Assembly: GCF_037126465.1 (NCBI RefSeq)
Contig: NC_088207.1
Location: 46,620,143 to 46,684,142, forward strand
Length of the DNA: 64,000 bases
From: Ornithodoros turicata
Taxonomy: Eukaryota; Arthropoda; Arachnida; Ixodida; Argasidae
Direction: 5' to 3'
The position numbers and the translations under genes are program-made. Shown here piece by piece: positions 54,140 through 64,000 of this stretch. The notes under the pieces are model-generated. The model was not told the DNA's origin and searched no databases. It saw only the letters and a program-made list of their open reading frames with translations. Position 1 is the first letter of the stretch, and each line of letters begins with the position of its first letter.

Positions 54140-56200
54140 TGCTGGTTTTAAAAAAAATAATCATAATAATAATAAAAACAAAAAAACATAGCGATAGGAG
54201 GCTTGATACAGTGGCAAGACGGACGCGACCGGAAAATATGACAGCGGAACCATGAAATACGGTCCATCGGCTACGACCGTGTCGGTTTTATGTTCCGTAA
54301 AATGCAACGCGCTGCTCGGAGACGAAATGTCTCCTAGCTTCCAGTGCAGTACACACCATCCAAAGCTAACAAACGAGCCAAAGAAAAAAAGTGGACACGC
54401 TTTGCCATCCACATCGACTGCATGTTGTCGACCTTCCTCACCATGGCAACCAGGAAGACATCCGCGCTTTATTTTTCAGCACTTGTCAGCAAGTCGGTAC
54501 AACGGTCGTTATTCACGGTGGCAATGAGCCCGGTCAGCAACGCATCCTGCTAATGGTGCTTCTCGACTAAACCATGGAACATACTGAGCTCCAGATCGAT
54601 TTCCACTGGCCTTCCCGTGGACCATCCGTCCAACGAGACGCCGTGGACGGCGTGACGTCACTGCCGTCGACGCATCGACCATTGGCGTCGTGTTACCTGA
54701 GTAATCGAGTGCCTGCTCGTTACGAGGACCTCACCCCGAGGCTTCCAGCAGTCACGGTCACGGCATAACGAGAACGAGCTTCGCTGTACGAGCTTTTCGG
54801 CGTCGTGTTTTTCACTGTGTGTTTTTATGCCTGCTTTCTGTTGGTGGAGACAGCAGTGTGCGGCGTCGTGTCAGTCCTGATTAGCAGGCTGATCACGTGT
54901 CATGGTATGCCAGGGTCCTGCGGTCGGTTCCGGGTCTTTGGTTAGGAGATAGCGTAGCTTTTATTGCGCTCGCTGGGAAACGCGTTTACGGGATAAAAGG
55001 GCAGCTGCAAAGGACAACGGTGATGACAGCTGGACTGTATGCGGATCATCTCTCTATAAAGTGGGACGCTGCTCAGAGTGCAGACCAGTGGGAAGGTCAG
55101 AAGTGAAGTGGTCAATTAATGTCGTTGTAAGCGGTTTACTGTGGTGGTGTCCGCTTCGGTTAGACTACCAGGTGGGAGTCCTATCTGATGTTCCGCGGTA
55201 ATGGGATAATTATTTTGAAGGGGGGGCTTGAGCCGCTGTTGTGTTTGTGTGCGCGTGTCAGTGCGCGCACCGCTAATTAGTCTAATGGGGTATTTTGATA
55301 CAAAAAGGAGTATCAAACAACACACATCGAATTCGTACGCTATAATATACGGTTCTCCTTTACTGAACGGCATTCTTCCTCGCAGAGTTCGTAGGTCAGT
55401 TAATAACGGTCCTTCTTAACGGTAAGTTTCTTTTTGTGATGGTGACATCTCAGTGTCCTTGTGGTCATTCCGTTGGCCACTGAGTGAACGGGATGAGTAA
55501 CCACTCAGCGTGGAAATCTATGTATTGCATGCTAGGCACTAAAAAAATGATCTGACTCATGCCCAAGAATTAGGGACAAAACGTAAAGCAGGCTTCACCT
55601 AAAATGGCTCCCATAGAGCCTGTGTATTCTGGAACGAAAAGCGCGTGCTACATATTCTGCTGGCAGCGCTTAGCATTCGTTCTCGAATGGCATCTTGCCT
55701 CTGCCAGGACAAAACTTTTGAGCAATTTTTTGGGCATGAATAGTGGCATCTTCAAGGTTCCATTCGGGTTCCAAATTTTGAACCTGTAAAGGAGCCTTCA
55801 ACCGCCGCACGAACGCGTAGCGGCGAAGCCGACGTTCAAGGCCACGCGCAACCACAGGTTTGGGAAATGGCTCGCCGCTGAAGAGACTACAACAGATAAA
55901 GAAGACAAGCAAGACATAACAATACGAAGAGCAAATACTTGTGTGTTACTTCACGTGGTAAGGGTATAGGATATAAAAAACTAAAAACTTGACAGCTGTT
56001 AGGAGAACTAACATCGTTGAGGTTGTTATAAAGAGCAAACGTGTGTACATTACGGCTGTTACGAAGTCTGTTGGTATCTGCTAAACTGTGAGCAATCAAA
56101 CAAAACATAAAATAAAGGTGTGGTCGGAGTGAACGGCACAACAAAAACAACAATAAATGATGACGATGAGATGGGGTGTTTCACCGCGGAGGTGCGCACC
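54140..56200. other. Unassigned DNA
   Basis: A GC-rich stretch (~54590-54780) contains TGACGTCA at 54653-54660. It could be regulatory, but no exon is identifiable. Other frames are unrecognised. Confidence 0.35.
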
Positions 56201-56203
56201 CTA

Positions 56204-56215
56204 CCCCACTGCACG
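56204..56215. repeat. Target-site duplication CCCCACTGCACG, 5' copy
   Basis: The same 12-mer lies at 58815-58826 directly after the LINE 3' end. The two copies fix the insertion at 56216-58814. Confidence 0.8.
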
Positions 56216-58403
56216 CCCAATAGCTCTTACAAGCTGTGTGGGGAAGACCTTGGAACGTATAATATTCAATCGCCTGAGCTGGTACCTTGAGAGCACGGGT
56301 TTTTTCCCCGAGGAGATGGCGGGTTTTCGCCCAGGACGGTCAGCAATAGACAGCGTCATAACTCTAACCAGTAGGACACAACAGGCAAGGGCCGAAGGTT
56401 TATTGACAGCCGCTGTCTTCCTTGACGTCAAGAAAGCGTACGACAGTGTCCTCCATAGCGCAATCATGGCGACCCTTTCAGAAGCTGAAGTCGGGGGCTG
56501 CGCCTGGTCATGGATTAAAGACTTCTTGGCTGACCGCTCCCTGTTTGTGCGCACCGCTGACGGGGACACTGCGACGTTCCGCGTGCACCGTGGTGTCCCA
56601 CAAGGGAGCGTCCTCAGCCCCTTATTATTCAATATCATTATGGCTTCTCTTCCTGCGCAGCTTCATAATCACACTCACATTACAATATATGCTGACGACG
56701 TATGTATCTGGACGTCCGCCGTTCGGCGTGATACGATCCAACGCCGACTACAAGGTTCATTAGACATCATTTCAAGATACCTTTTGCACCGCGGCTTGGT
56801 TGTCTCGCCTAGCAAGACAGTAGCCATGGCATTCTCACGAAGATCATTTCATAAGTACCCGCTTTTCATTGATGGCTCACCCCTGACCTTTGTCACGACC
56901 TGCCGATACCTGGGGATTACAATTGACCGTGGCCTGACGTGGTCCCAGCATGTGAAGCTGCTTGCTACCAAGGCAAATGGTTTGGTAAATGTACTCAGGC
57001 GTATTGCTGGTGCATCCTGGGGCCCGTCATGTTCTGACCTCTATCGTGTCCATCAGGCCCTGGTGTTGGGGACATTGCGGTACAGCTTACCCATCCTGCA
57101 TGGTCTAAGTCGAACCCAAGAACAGGAACTGCTCAACATCCAGGCCCGTAGTCTCCGTGTCTGTTTGGGAGTCCCCAGGACAACGGAGACGTATTCTGTC
57201 TTGGCAGAGGCGCGAGAGCAGCCGGTTCACATACTGCGGGATGGTGATACCCTCCGCGCTTATACACGCTACATTACACGGCACCCGCTCCACTCTCTTT
57301 GTCGCATTGATGAGGACTGCCCGGCGTCTGCTTTCGGCAGTGCCATTGCCCGCCTGAAAGGGAGCATTCCATCTCCCGCGTCTACACCATCCTTTGCACC
57401 GGCGATGTGGACTCTTGAAAGACCCTGTATTCACTCTAACATCCCTGGACTCCAACGCAAGAAAGACGTCCCCACAGTCGTGGCCCACCAGCTCACACTG
57501 GAGCACCTCGCCTCAACACATCGACTAAGTCGCCATATATACACAGATGGCTCGGTAACCGAAGGTAGTTCGAGCGCGGCTTTCTACATTCCGGATGAAG
57601 ACCTGGGCCACGGTTTCAAACTCCCCTATACAGTGTCCTCGACAGAAGCCGAACTGTTTGGTATCCTGGCAGCACTGGAGCATATTACAGAATCCGGGCA
57701 CGGAACGTGGGTCATTCTTACAGACAGCAAGGCATCACTAGATATGTTGTCGTCATCTCGCCCCAGCATAATAAGCGATTTGCATACCATGACGCTTCAA
57801 AAATTCAATGAACTCTTCGCCGCTGGTTACAACATCACGTTTCAATGGGTCCCTGGCCACGTAGGCGTGTATGGAAATACCCGAGCAGACGCAGTAGCGA
57901 GACGCGCTGGGTCTGATGACACTTCGGCCCTGGCACCTCTGCCGCTTACAGCCTCAACATGCCGTCTATACATACGCCGTCGGTGTGCCACATGTGCTCA
58001 GCAGTTCCGTGCCGAAACAACGACTTACAATTCATTCCTACGGTCTATCGACCCATTGATGGAGTTCGTCATCACTTGCCACCGCAGCCGTAAAGAAGAA
58101 TCCCTTCTCCACCGCCTACGTCTCAATGTTGCCCGTACACCCTCACTTCTCTTCAAGATGGGACGCCTAAATTCACCAAACTGTAATGTCTGTGGAGTGG
58201 AAGCGGACATCCCACACCAACTCCTGTATTGCCAGCAGCACCTTCAACATAGGGACACCCTCCGTTGCCGTCTGCTCCAGATTGGTTGTAACGACTTTTC
58301 GTTGGCCGCTCTTCTTGGCCCCGTCTTGCACCCCAACCAGTGGGCTGTCACTGCCGCTCTCCTCGGTTTTCTCCGAGTTTCAGGACTCGTGAACTGCCTG
58401 TAA
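56216..58403 (+). CDS. LINE ORF2 fragment: reverse transcriptase, RNase H, zinc finger
   Basis: The open frame begins formally at 56157 (748 codons), but the duplication shows that codons 1-20 are flanking DNA; LINE sequence starts at PIALTSCVGKTLE. RT landmarks follow, numbered from 56157: motif A FLDVKKAYDSV (Asp90), motif B GVPQGSVLSPLLFN (147-159), motif C YADD (178-181). RNase H follows: YTDGS (Asp464), STEAEL (495-500), LTDSKASL (Asp523), and VPGHVGVYGN..AD (568-578). The finger CNVCGVEADIPHQLLYC spans 676-692. In a full-length element this protein nicks the target and copies its RNA in place. With the endonuclease missing it cannot start its own transposition. Confidence 0.9.
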
Positions 58404-58740
58404 CGTTGTGCTAGTGTTTATTCTCTTCTTTCTTTTTGTTTCTCTTTTCTTTCTTTCTGTTTCTCTTTTCTTTCTTTGTGTTTCTCTTTTCTTTCTTTGT
58501 GTTTCTCTTTTCTTTCTTTGTGTTTCCTCCTTTCTTTCCTTTCGTTTCTCTTCTCTTTTCCTTTCCTTTCTTTTTGTTTCTTGTTTTCTTTCCCTTTCCT
58601 TTCTTTTTGTTTCTTTTCCTTCCCTTTCGTTCTGTTTCTTGTTTTCTTTCCCTTTCCTTTCTTTCTGTTGCTTTTTGTTTTTCTTTCTTTCCTCTGTTTC
58701 GATCCCCCTTTTTCTTTTTCGTTTGCCCCTTCCCCCTTTT
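58400..58740 (+). repeat. Pyrimidine tract in the LINE 3' UTR
   Basis: About 340 bases are almost pure C/T, built of TTTCTTTCTTTGTGTTTCTC-like units. The long antisense frames across it are low-complexity artefacts. Confidence 0.8.
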
Positions 58741-58829
58741 TTTTTTCGGAATAGCAAGCCGGCTCTTTGCCTGGCTAACCTTTCCTTTCTTTTTTTCTTA
58801 ATAAACATATCCCCCCCCCACTGCACGTG

Positions 58830-61120
58830 GAACATTATGTGAAGATGATGAAGGAAGGATGAAAACACAAGAAAGAACTAAAATGACCGGCAGAAAATAG
58901 ACCTACGACAGTTTAAGACGAAACATGTGCTACTTTGCATAGAAAAATGTGATATCTGAGGTTCTACGATGTGCTAGGGTTGTCAAACCAAGTTTATCGA
59001 GGATAGGTTCATAATTATAGACACCAATGCGTCGGCCATAGAGAATGTACAATGACTCCAAGGGATTCGATGCTGTCATTCGGCCAATCTCTTATCTTTG
59101 AAAATTAGTAAAGCTAATTATGTATACCATTTTAGTTAGCCATCGAACACTGATGCGACCGGCTAGGAAAGATATCCGAGAGGTCAGGTATGTTAGGCGC
59201 CCAAATGGCACGTCCGGGGCTCTCATAAATTTTTAATAACAACTGTGGCACCTAACAAAGGACAACCTGTATATCGTCATATGTTTTCATACTGACTCCC
59301 GGAATAATTCGAGGCCCGTTCGAAAAGACCGAATGTACAATCGTATTTATGGAATAGCGCACAAAAAAAAAAGCTAAAAAATTTGACATGGTTGCAAAAT
59401 TTGAGACATACACAAATAAAAGATTTGACTAAAATTGGCGGGCTAAAGTGTGCCTAACGAACCAACATTCAGTTTGCTTGTAGAAACAAGGTATTCTGAG
59501 GCACGATAGATCTATAAGTTGAGTGAATGTTGGCGTGGATATGTCGCGGTGACGTAGATAGTGTCGTCTAGACGAAAAAAACGCTGAAGGCTGGAAGGTT
59601 CGGCAGTGCAGAGAACCTAGGGATACGCATGTAAGATGAGGGAAGTAGGACAACCATGCACGCACGCGCATGACGCTGAACTATAAAACCGATCTATATA
59701 TTCCGAAACTCCGAGTGGCTGAACACACCGTTTGTATAGACAGCGGTTTTGTTTCTTCTTTTTCGCTCTCTCCTTTTTCCTTTTTCTTTTGGGTGGGGGG
59801 GGGGGGGGGGCTTACTAATACTTGAAGGCAATTTATGATACAGCTATAGGATGTCAGGCTTCCTCGCTAACGCAGGACCCTCTCTAGCGAGGAAAGCGCA
59901 ATAGTAAAAGGCGGTCACGTGGTCGGTTTGTATTATAACACATTACTCTGCTCTCTTTTGACCACAATAATGCTCGTTGCCCTGTCAATGTCATCTGCAT
60001 TTTTTAGATACTGTAGATATGTCGTTCACCTCGAAACTACAAAAAAAGTTAAGAAATCACGACTTTCTGTTGTTTTTGTTTGATTTGCGATTATCTGGCG
60101 ACTTTCTGTTGTCGTCATCTCTCAAAATCTATCAAAATAAGCGCAATTTCAGACAACGAAAAAAAAAAAAGCAAATATCGTTCTGCGTTCCTGGCTTTTA
60201 TTTTCCATACTTAATACAGCTAACGCCGTAGTGGCTCAAATCTATCCCTACTGCAGCGTAATGGCGCGTGCTTTTCGACAGCCGTACTCCTGGCTTTTCT
60301 TTTCGTCAGTGGAGAGGGTGCTAGCGGGTGTGCTGTCTTATCAGCGTAGTTCTTCTGAAGATTTACAATCTTGATCCAGCCGTACATGCTCGCGCTTTCA
60401 GCAGTCTGCTTGGGACTGTGTTGTTCGCTATCGCGTCTTTTTTCATTCGATCATCTTTGTTTCGGTAGGTGTGAACGAAAGCTTATTGACCGGTTGATAA
60501 GCAACTGCGTGCACCACGTAAAAGTCAGTTGTGTAGCATCGATTGCTAGTACGTATGAGTTGAATAAATAGGAATGAAGCACGATGAACATTTGATTTAC
60601 ACATAAGAGTTAGTGACATCTTCATGTTGGGAAAAAGTTCGCATGGCTGCATATGCGATCACAATGTCCTCCTTTTAACGTTGAAGCCAAAATAATCGGG
60701 GGCACTTCAAACCACGTTACTCAAGCTGTGACGCAACATTTGCCTCGGCTTGCCGTCGTCTGGATCTCTGGACGTCGTTCCCGATTTCCGTTCTTAGCTC
60801 ACCTCGCGTCATAGAGTCCACATCTAACATGCGTGACACGCGCTGGTTGAGTTCGACACTTATACGTGGCCTCTTTCCTCTTGGATGCCACCCTCTTCCC
60901 AGCGCGTGACGTCACGTCCCTGATATCTCCTACCCCGTAGCGCAGATGAATTTTCTTCTATCCTTTAACATGTTTTAGCCCATCCAGTGCTGCGTCCCTT
61001 TTGTTTGTTCGCCGATCATGTAGGTTCTGTACGACACAATTTTTCTTTTTTAGTCCTTAGCTAGAAGGCCATCCTAGTCAGCGCTGCTGCATGTGGCTCA
61101 TCGCGGCGTGAGGCGAAAGA
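58830..61120. other. Unassigned DNA
   Basis: A 16-G run lies at 59795-59810 and TGACGTCA at 60907-60914. No gene or element was recognised. Confidence 0.4.
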
Positions 61121-61128
61121 CATGTATA

Positions 61129-62003
61129 CAGGGTGTCCCAGAAAACGTGTAATTGAATTATAATAAAAAAACTACGCCACCTAGAATCATGCGGTCAACG
61201 ACATTTGTTCTTATTAGGTTTTTGCCACCTTGTAAAGTTAATGTCATGTACGCCAAGTTTAATTATGCAAATATTTGCGAACTGAACTCAGAAATTTGCC
61301 AAGGGAAGGTCACTTTTTTACCCCACCAATATGAAGAGCGTGCCGAATTCACTCAAATTCATAATAATTGTCAGTGGTATTCACGAGCTATCCCATCGGA
61401 AAAAATAGCCGAATATCATGCTCTTCGGAGCACCGGACCATAACGCGCGATGTCTTTTTGAGCGCAATGGCTCGCAGTCCGACGAAAGGAGGTTCCGAAG
61501 CCAGCCCACAGAGTGATAGTAGAAAAAGTAACAGTTCCTAAAATTGGGAGAGGGAAAGCATTATCCCAGCGAAAGTCTGACGTGATAAGCCATGCCGGCG
61601 TTATCTCTTTCTGCGACGCCGGGGTGGGCTGGGTTTCCAACCTCCTTTCGTCGGACTGACAAAGATTGCGCTGAAAAATTCATCGTGCGCTATTCTGTGC
61701 GACCTCCGTAGAGCATGATGTTCGGCTATTTTTTCCGATAGGATAGCTCCTGAATATCCCTGTCAATTATCATTAATTTGAGTAAATTAGACACGCTCTT
61801 CACATTGGTGGGGTAAAAAAGTGACCTTTACTAGGCAAATTTCCGACTTAAGCTCGCAAAAATGTACATAATTAAACTTACATCACACGACATTCACATG
61901 AGAAAGTGGCAAAAACCCAGTAAGAACAAATGCCGTTGACCGCATGACTCTAGGTGGTGTAGTGTTTTTATTATAATTCAATGACACGTTTTCTGGAACA
62001 CCC
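61129..62003. mobile_element. 875-bp foldback MITE with TATA duplication
   Basis: CAGGGTGTCCCAGAAAACGT GT starts it and ACACGTTTTCTGGAACACCC ends it. The arms (ACCTAGAATCATGCGGTCAA CG; TTTTTACCCCACCAATATGA; AATATCATGCTCTTCGGAG) are inverted copies over ~350 bases with visible divergence. The centre is a ~130-base unique part with GAGGTTCCGAAGCC. TATA lies on both sides (61125-61128, 62004-62007). No protein is encoded. Confidence 0.85.
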
Positions 62004-62069
62004 TATACGGGGTCACGCTCTACTATCCGTACCCCTTGCATGTGTTTCCCAGATCTAGAAACATAGTGT

Positions 62070-62446
62070 CACGAAGCGAAATGGGCCGGCGAGTCGTCGA
62101 ATAAACAGCAAACGGTTTATTAAACTACTTGGTAGGAAAAACACAAGAGTGATAGCTCTCTGAACACAACTGAGTCCAAAGCAAGAATGCTGCAGCCTGG
62201 AGCGCACAAGCATTTAAGCGTCGCGCCGAAAAGTCTAGAAACAGCTCGTGCGTTTGCCAGAGAGCAGGCGATGTGTCTGGAAGCTTCTTGCCTCTTCTTC
62301 AGCACGCGCCGGGATGGGATGTACCGTTTCGTGCCTGCCCTGGATATTTCTCGAAGATGATTCGTGGCAATAGTTACGACGTTTAACGTCTCCTGACGCA
62401 GATCTTTTCCTGTAGTATCTTGCTCAAAAATTATTTTACCACACGT
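62070..62446 (-). repeat. Possible LTR end or solo LTR
   Basis: The minus strand ends in CGGCCCATTTCGCTTCGTGACA at 62070 and has AATAAA and TTTATT signals 30-50 bases before. TGTGGTAA at 62446 could be the start. No matching flanking duplication was seen, so the call is tentative. Confidence 0.35.
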
Positions 62447-62460
62447 CTGAAAAGATCCCA

Positions 62461-62823
62461 TTAGTGTACTAGTTCATCTCTGGTGTCTGAGGAAAGGACT
62501 GCAGTCACAAGGCGTGGTAGATTAACAAGAAATAAATCGACATCCTTTCCTGTTAATGATGTGAATTTAGCAACTTCCGTTTTGCTGTCAGTGAGCAGTC
62601 TGACGTTCGCGCCAGTTTCCCTTATAATGTCCACCAGTTTTCTCACGGACGTGTCTTTTCCTTTCGGATCGCGCACTCTATTAGCAGTGTCTACGTCCTG
62701 CATTTCCAAGAGCAGGTTTTCGAGATGCTGCTCGACTATTCGTATCTTCATGTGCAAAACATCAGGGACAATGAAGCGGGGTTCTGTAGAGAACAATGGG
62801 GGGTGCCGCACCGAGATTTTTCA
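62461..62823 (-). pseudogene. Decayed coding fragment of an unidentified, probably transposon-borne protein
   Basis: The minus-strand frame is open from a TGA at 62826-62824 down to a stop at 62461, with no ATG at its start. It carries FIVPDVLHMKIRIVEQHLEN and, further on, KFTSLTGKDVDLFLVNLPRL. The alternation of hydrophobic and charged residues is protein-like. I recall similar ..PD.LH...R..E.LL.. blocks in uncharacterised multi-copy invertebrate proteins tied to mobile DNA, but cannot name the family. The lack of a start and of splice sites suggests a relic. Confidence 0.4.
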
Positions 62824-62829
62824 TGTTGC

Positions 62830-64000
62830 CGTACATCTACGTCTGCTTTCCACTCGCCGAATAATAACTTGTGAGTGTTTGTTTCACAAAATTGATTATC
62901 ATTACACTACCTAAGAGCATCGTTAATCCAAGAGCTCATATGCATTCCATCACCGATGCCAAACAATTTAAGAAATGCTTATGGGACCATTGCGGGCGGA
63001 GGGGTGATGTGGAAATTGGAGCGATCTGCATGCCTACACTGGCGGCACTTTGCTCGGGGAAGGGATGAAGAGGGGGAGATGAAGGAGGAAGCCTCACGCG
63101 TGTGGCTGGCATGACCATTGCGCTGCATCGGCATTTTTCAATTTCCACTTTGTACGTGTTGTCATTGTTTGCTCCAGTTGACCAAAATGTTTCATGTACT
63201 TGTTTATTTACCTCCACGTATCTGCACATTTTTTTCATGTGGTTGTATGCTGCTATGTTAACATTATGCTACCAAATGCTAACCTCTCGTTTGCATTGCC
63301 TCAATGCCGCCAGGGGAAATGAGTCTGTAGGTCTCACAGCAAAACAACCGTCCACCTTCCGCGTACATGCTTTGAGAGCGATAAGAGCGATAATCAGCTT
63401 CTTTTGCGGGGCTTGTCGATGCCACCCGACTACTGAGGTTTCGCTCCTCTCTCTCTCTGTTTTTTTTTTTTTTTTTTTTTCTGACAGCGGTTGCAGACCG
63501 GTCACTACTGCACGGCTCATGATGTACTCGTACCGGGGCATCAAGCGTGGAATTATTATTTTATCTGTATCTCGTTGAGTTGCCCGCTTCATCATGGCTT
63601 CTGCATTAACCACATGACAGACAGAAAGGCGAGGGCGATTACAGCAGCTATCAACGAAACCCGTGCACAAAAGTAACGACTGACTTATTGTGTTGTTTGA
63701 TTTTAGTGGCTTTTTTTCCCTTCCATAGTTCATCCAATGAAATCATTCCTTGTTCACCAAGATATCTACTGGACCTTATACCACTGCGGTCTTGTCGTGA
63801 GTAGGAAGTACGCTAGGACGTTGCCAGAGCTTATTCGCTCTCCGCGCGTTCTTGCTATTGTTCTTGTATGCAAGAGCTTTTGTACCCGTATTTTCTGCGG
63901 CTGAGAATTCTGGGAGTCTGCGACGGGAGTACGAACAGATGGGCCTTCCTATATGTCTTCAGACTGCCTGTACGCCATAGAACGAATAATTGCTAAAACG
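62830..64000. other. Unassigned DNA
   Basis: There is a (CT)n stretch followed by 20-21 T at 63445-63480. A minus-strand frame across it (63733-63269) is not recognised. Nothing else was seen. Confidence 0.4.

Larger units (their letters stand above)
56216..58814 (+). mobile_element. 5'-truncated I-type LINE, recent insertion
   Basis: The insertion spans 2.6 kb between the CCCCACTGCACG repeats. It starts inside the RT domain, so the endonuclease and the first RT motifs are absent. The 3' UTR is a ~330-base CTTT-rich pyrimidine tract (58400-58740) followed by GGAATAGCAAGCCGGCTCTT TGCCTGGCTAACC. It ends in TTAATAAACATATCCCC and not in poly(A). The coding part has no stop or frameshift, which argues for a young copy. 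Confidence 0.85.

Noticed and set aside
56201..56638. 145-codon antisense frame over the LINE RT region
   Set aside because: It lies wholly antisense to a strong RT reading frame and has no independent support.
58380..58868. Long minus-strand and plus-strand frames across 58.4-58.87 kb (up to 162 codons)
   Set aside because: They are translations of the pyrimidine tract in the LINE 3' UTR (Lys/Glu/Arg or Phe/Leu/Ser runs) and have no domain.
63269..63733. 154-codon minus-strand frame
   Set aside because: It crosses a 21-base T run and a (CT)n tract, and its residues match nothing I know.

Overview
The window reads as repeat-rich nuclear DNA from an arthropod, most likely a tick. That assignment rests on three things recalled from known families, not on a search. 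First, there are about a dozen copies of a tRNA-headed SINE whose body carries 'TGTCGGCACAGTT..GAAGTCGGCCCAGGACGCA' and whose B box is GGTTCGAATCC; this resembles the SINEs of ixodid ticks. Second, there are several LINE 3' ends of the RNase H-bearing I group with a CX2CX7HX4C finger. Third, there is a dense set of TA- and TATA-flanked MITEs. I recognise no host protein gene with confidence. Almost every long reading frame is either part of a mobile element or an unrecognised frame without support.

Layout, left to right. 1-1496: the 5' part of a BEL/Pao LTR retrotransposon on the minus strand, with LTR, primer binding site and an unbroken Gag that runs off the window. 1.5-10 kb: unassigned DNA with two decayed LINE 3' ends (3.95-4.2 and 4.46-5.19 kb) and two truncated SINEs. 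10-15 kb: two MITEs of a CACTCTTA family, LINE 3' ends at 12.7-13.3 and 14.1-14.9 kb, and small insertions with clear target-site duplications. 15-20.6 kb: nothing recognisable. 20.7-25.5 kb: a MITE nested in a LINE tail, another MITE, and a 1.08 kb element packed with GGTGTAA motifs. 26.6-31.3 kb: a SINE split by an insertion, two adjacent MITEs and a Penelope-like fragment with inverted ends. 31.9-34.06 kb: a ~2.1 kb imperfect palindrome flanked by opposed LINE 3' ends. 35-46.8 kb: SINEs, a 770-bp foldback MITE, a pogo-like MITE hosting a SINE, and a TATT-flanked element. 47-56 kb: mostly unassigned, with three SINE copies. 56.2-58.8 kb: the only long intact coding sequence, a 5'-truncated LINE ORF with reverse transcriptase, RNase H and zinc finger, bounded by a 12-bp duplication. 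61.1-62.0 kb: an 875-bp foldback MITE. 62.1-62.8 kb: a decayed coding fragment beside a possible LTR end.

The elements do not form a pathway. Together they are a record of insertions: MITEs inside LINEs, SINEs inside MITEs, and LINE tails inside MITEs and LINEs. The most unusual structure is the 2.1-kb palindrome, in which both arms carry the same decayed coding stretch. All coordinates were read by eye, so element ends may be off by a few bases unless a flanking duplication fixes them.
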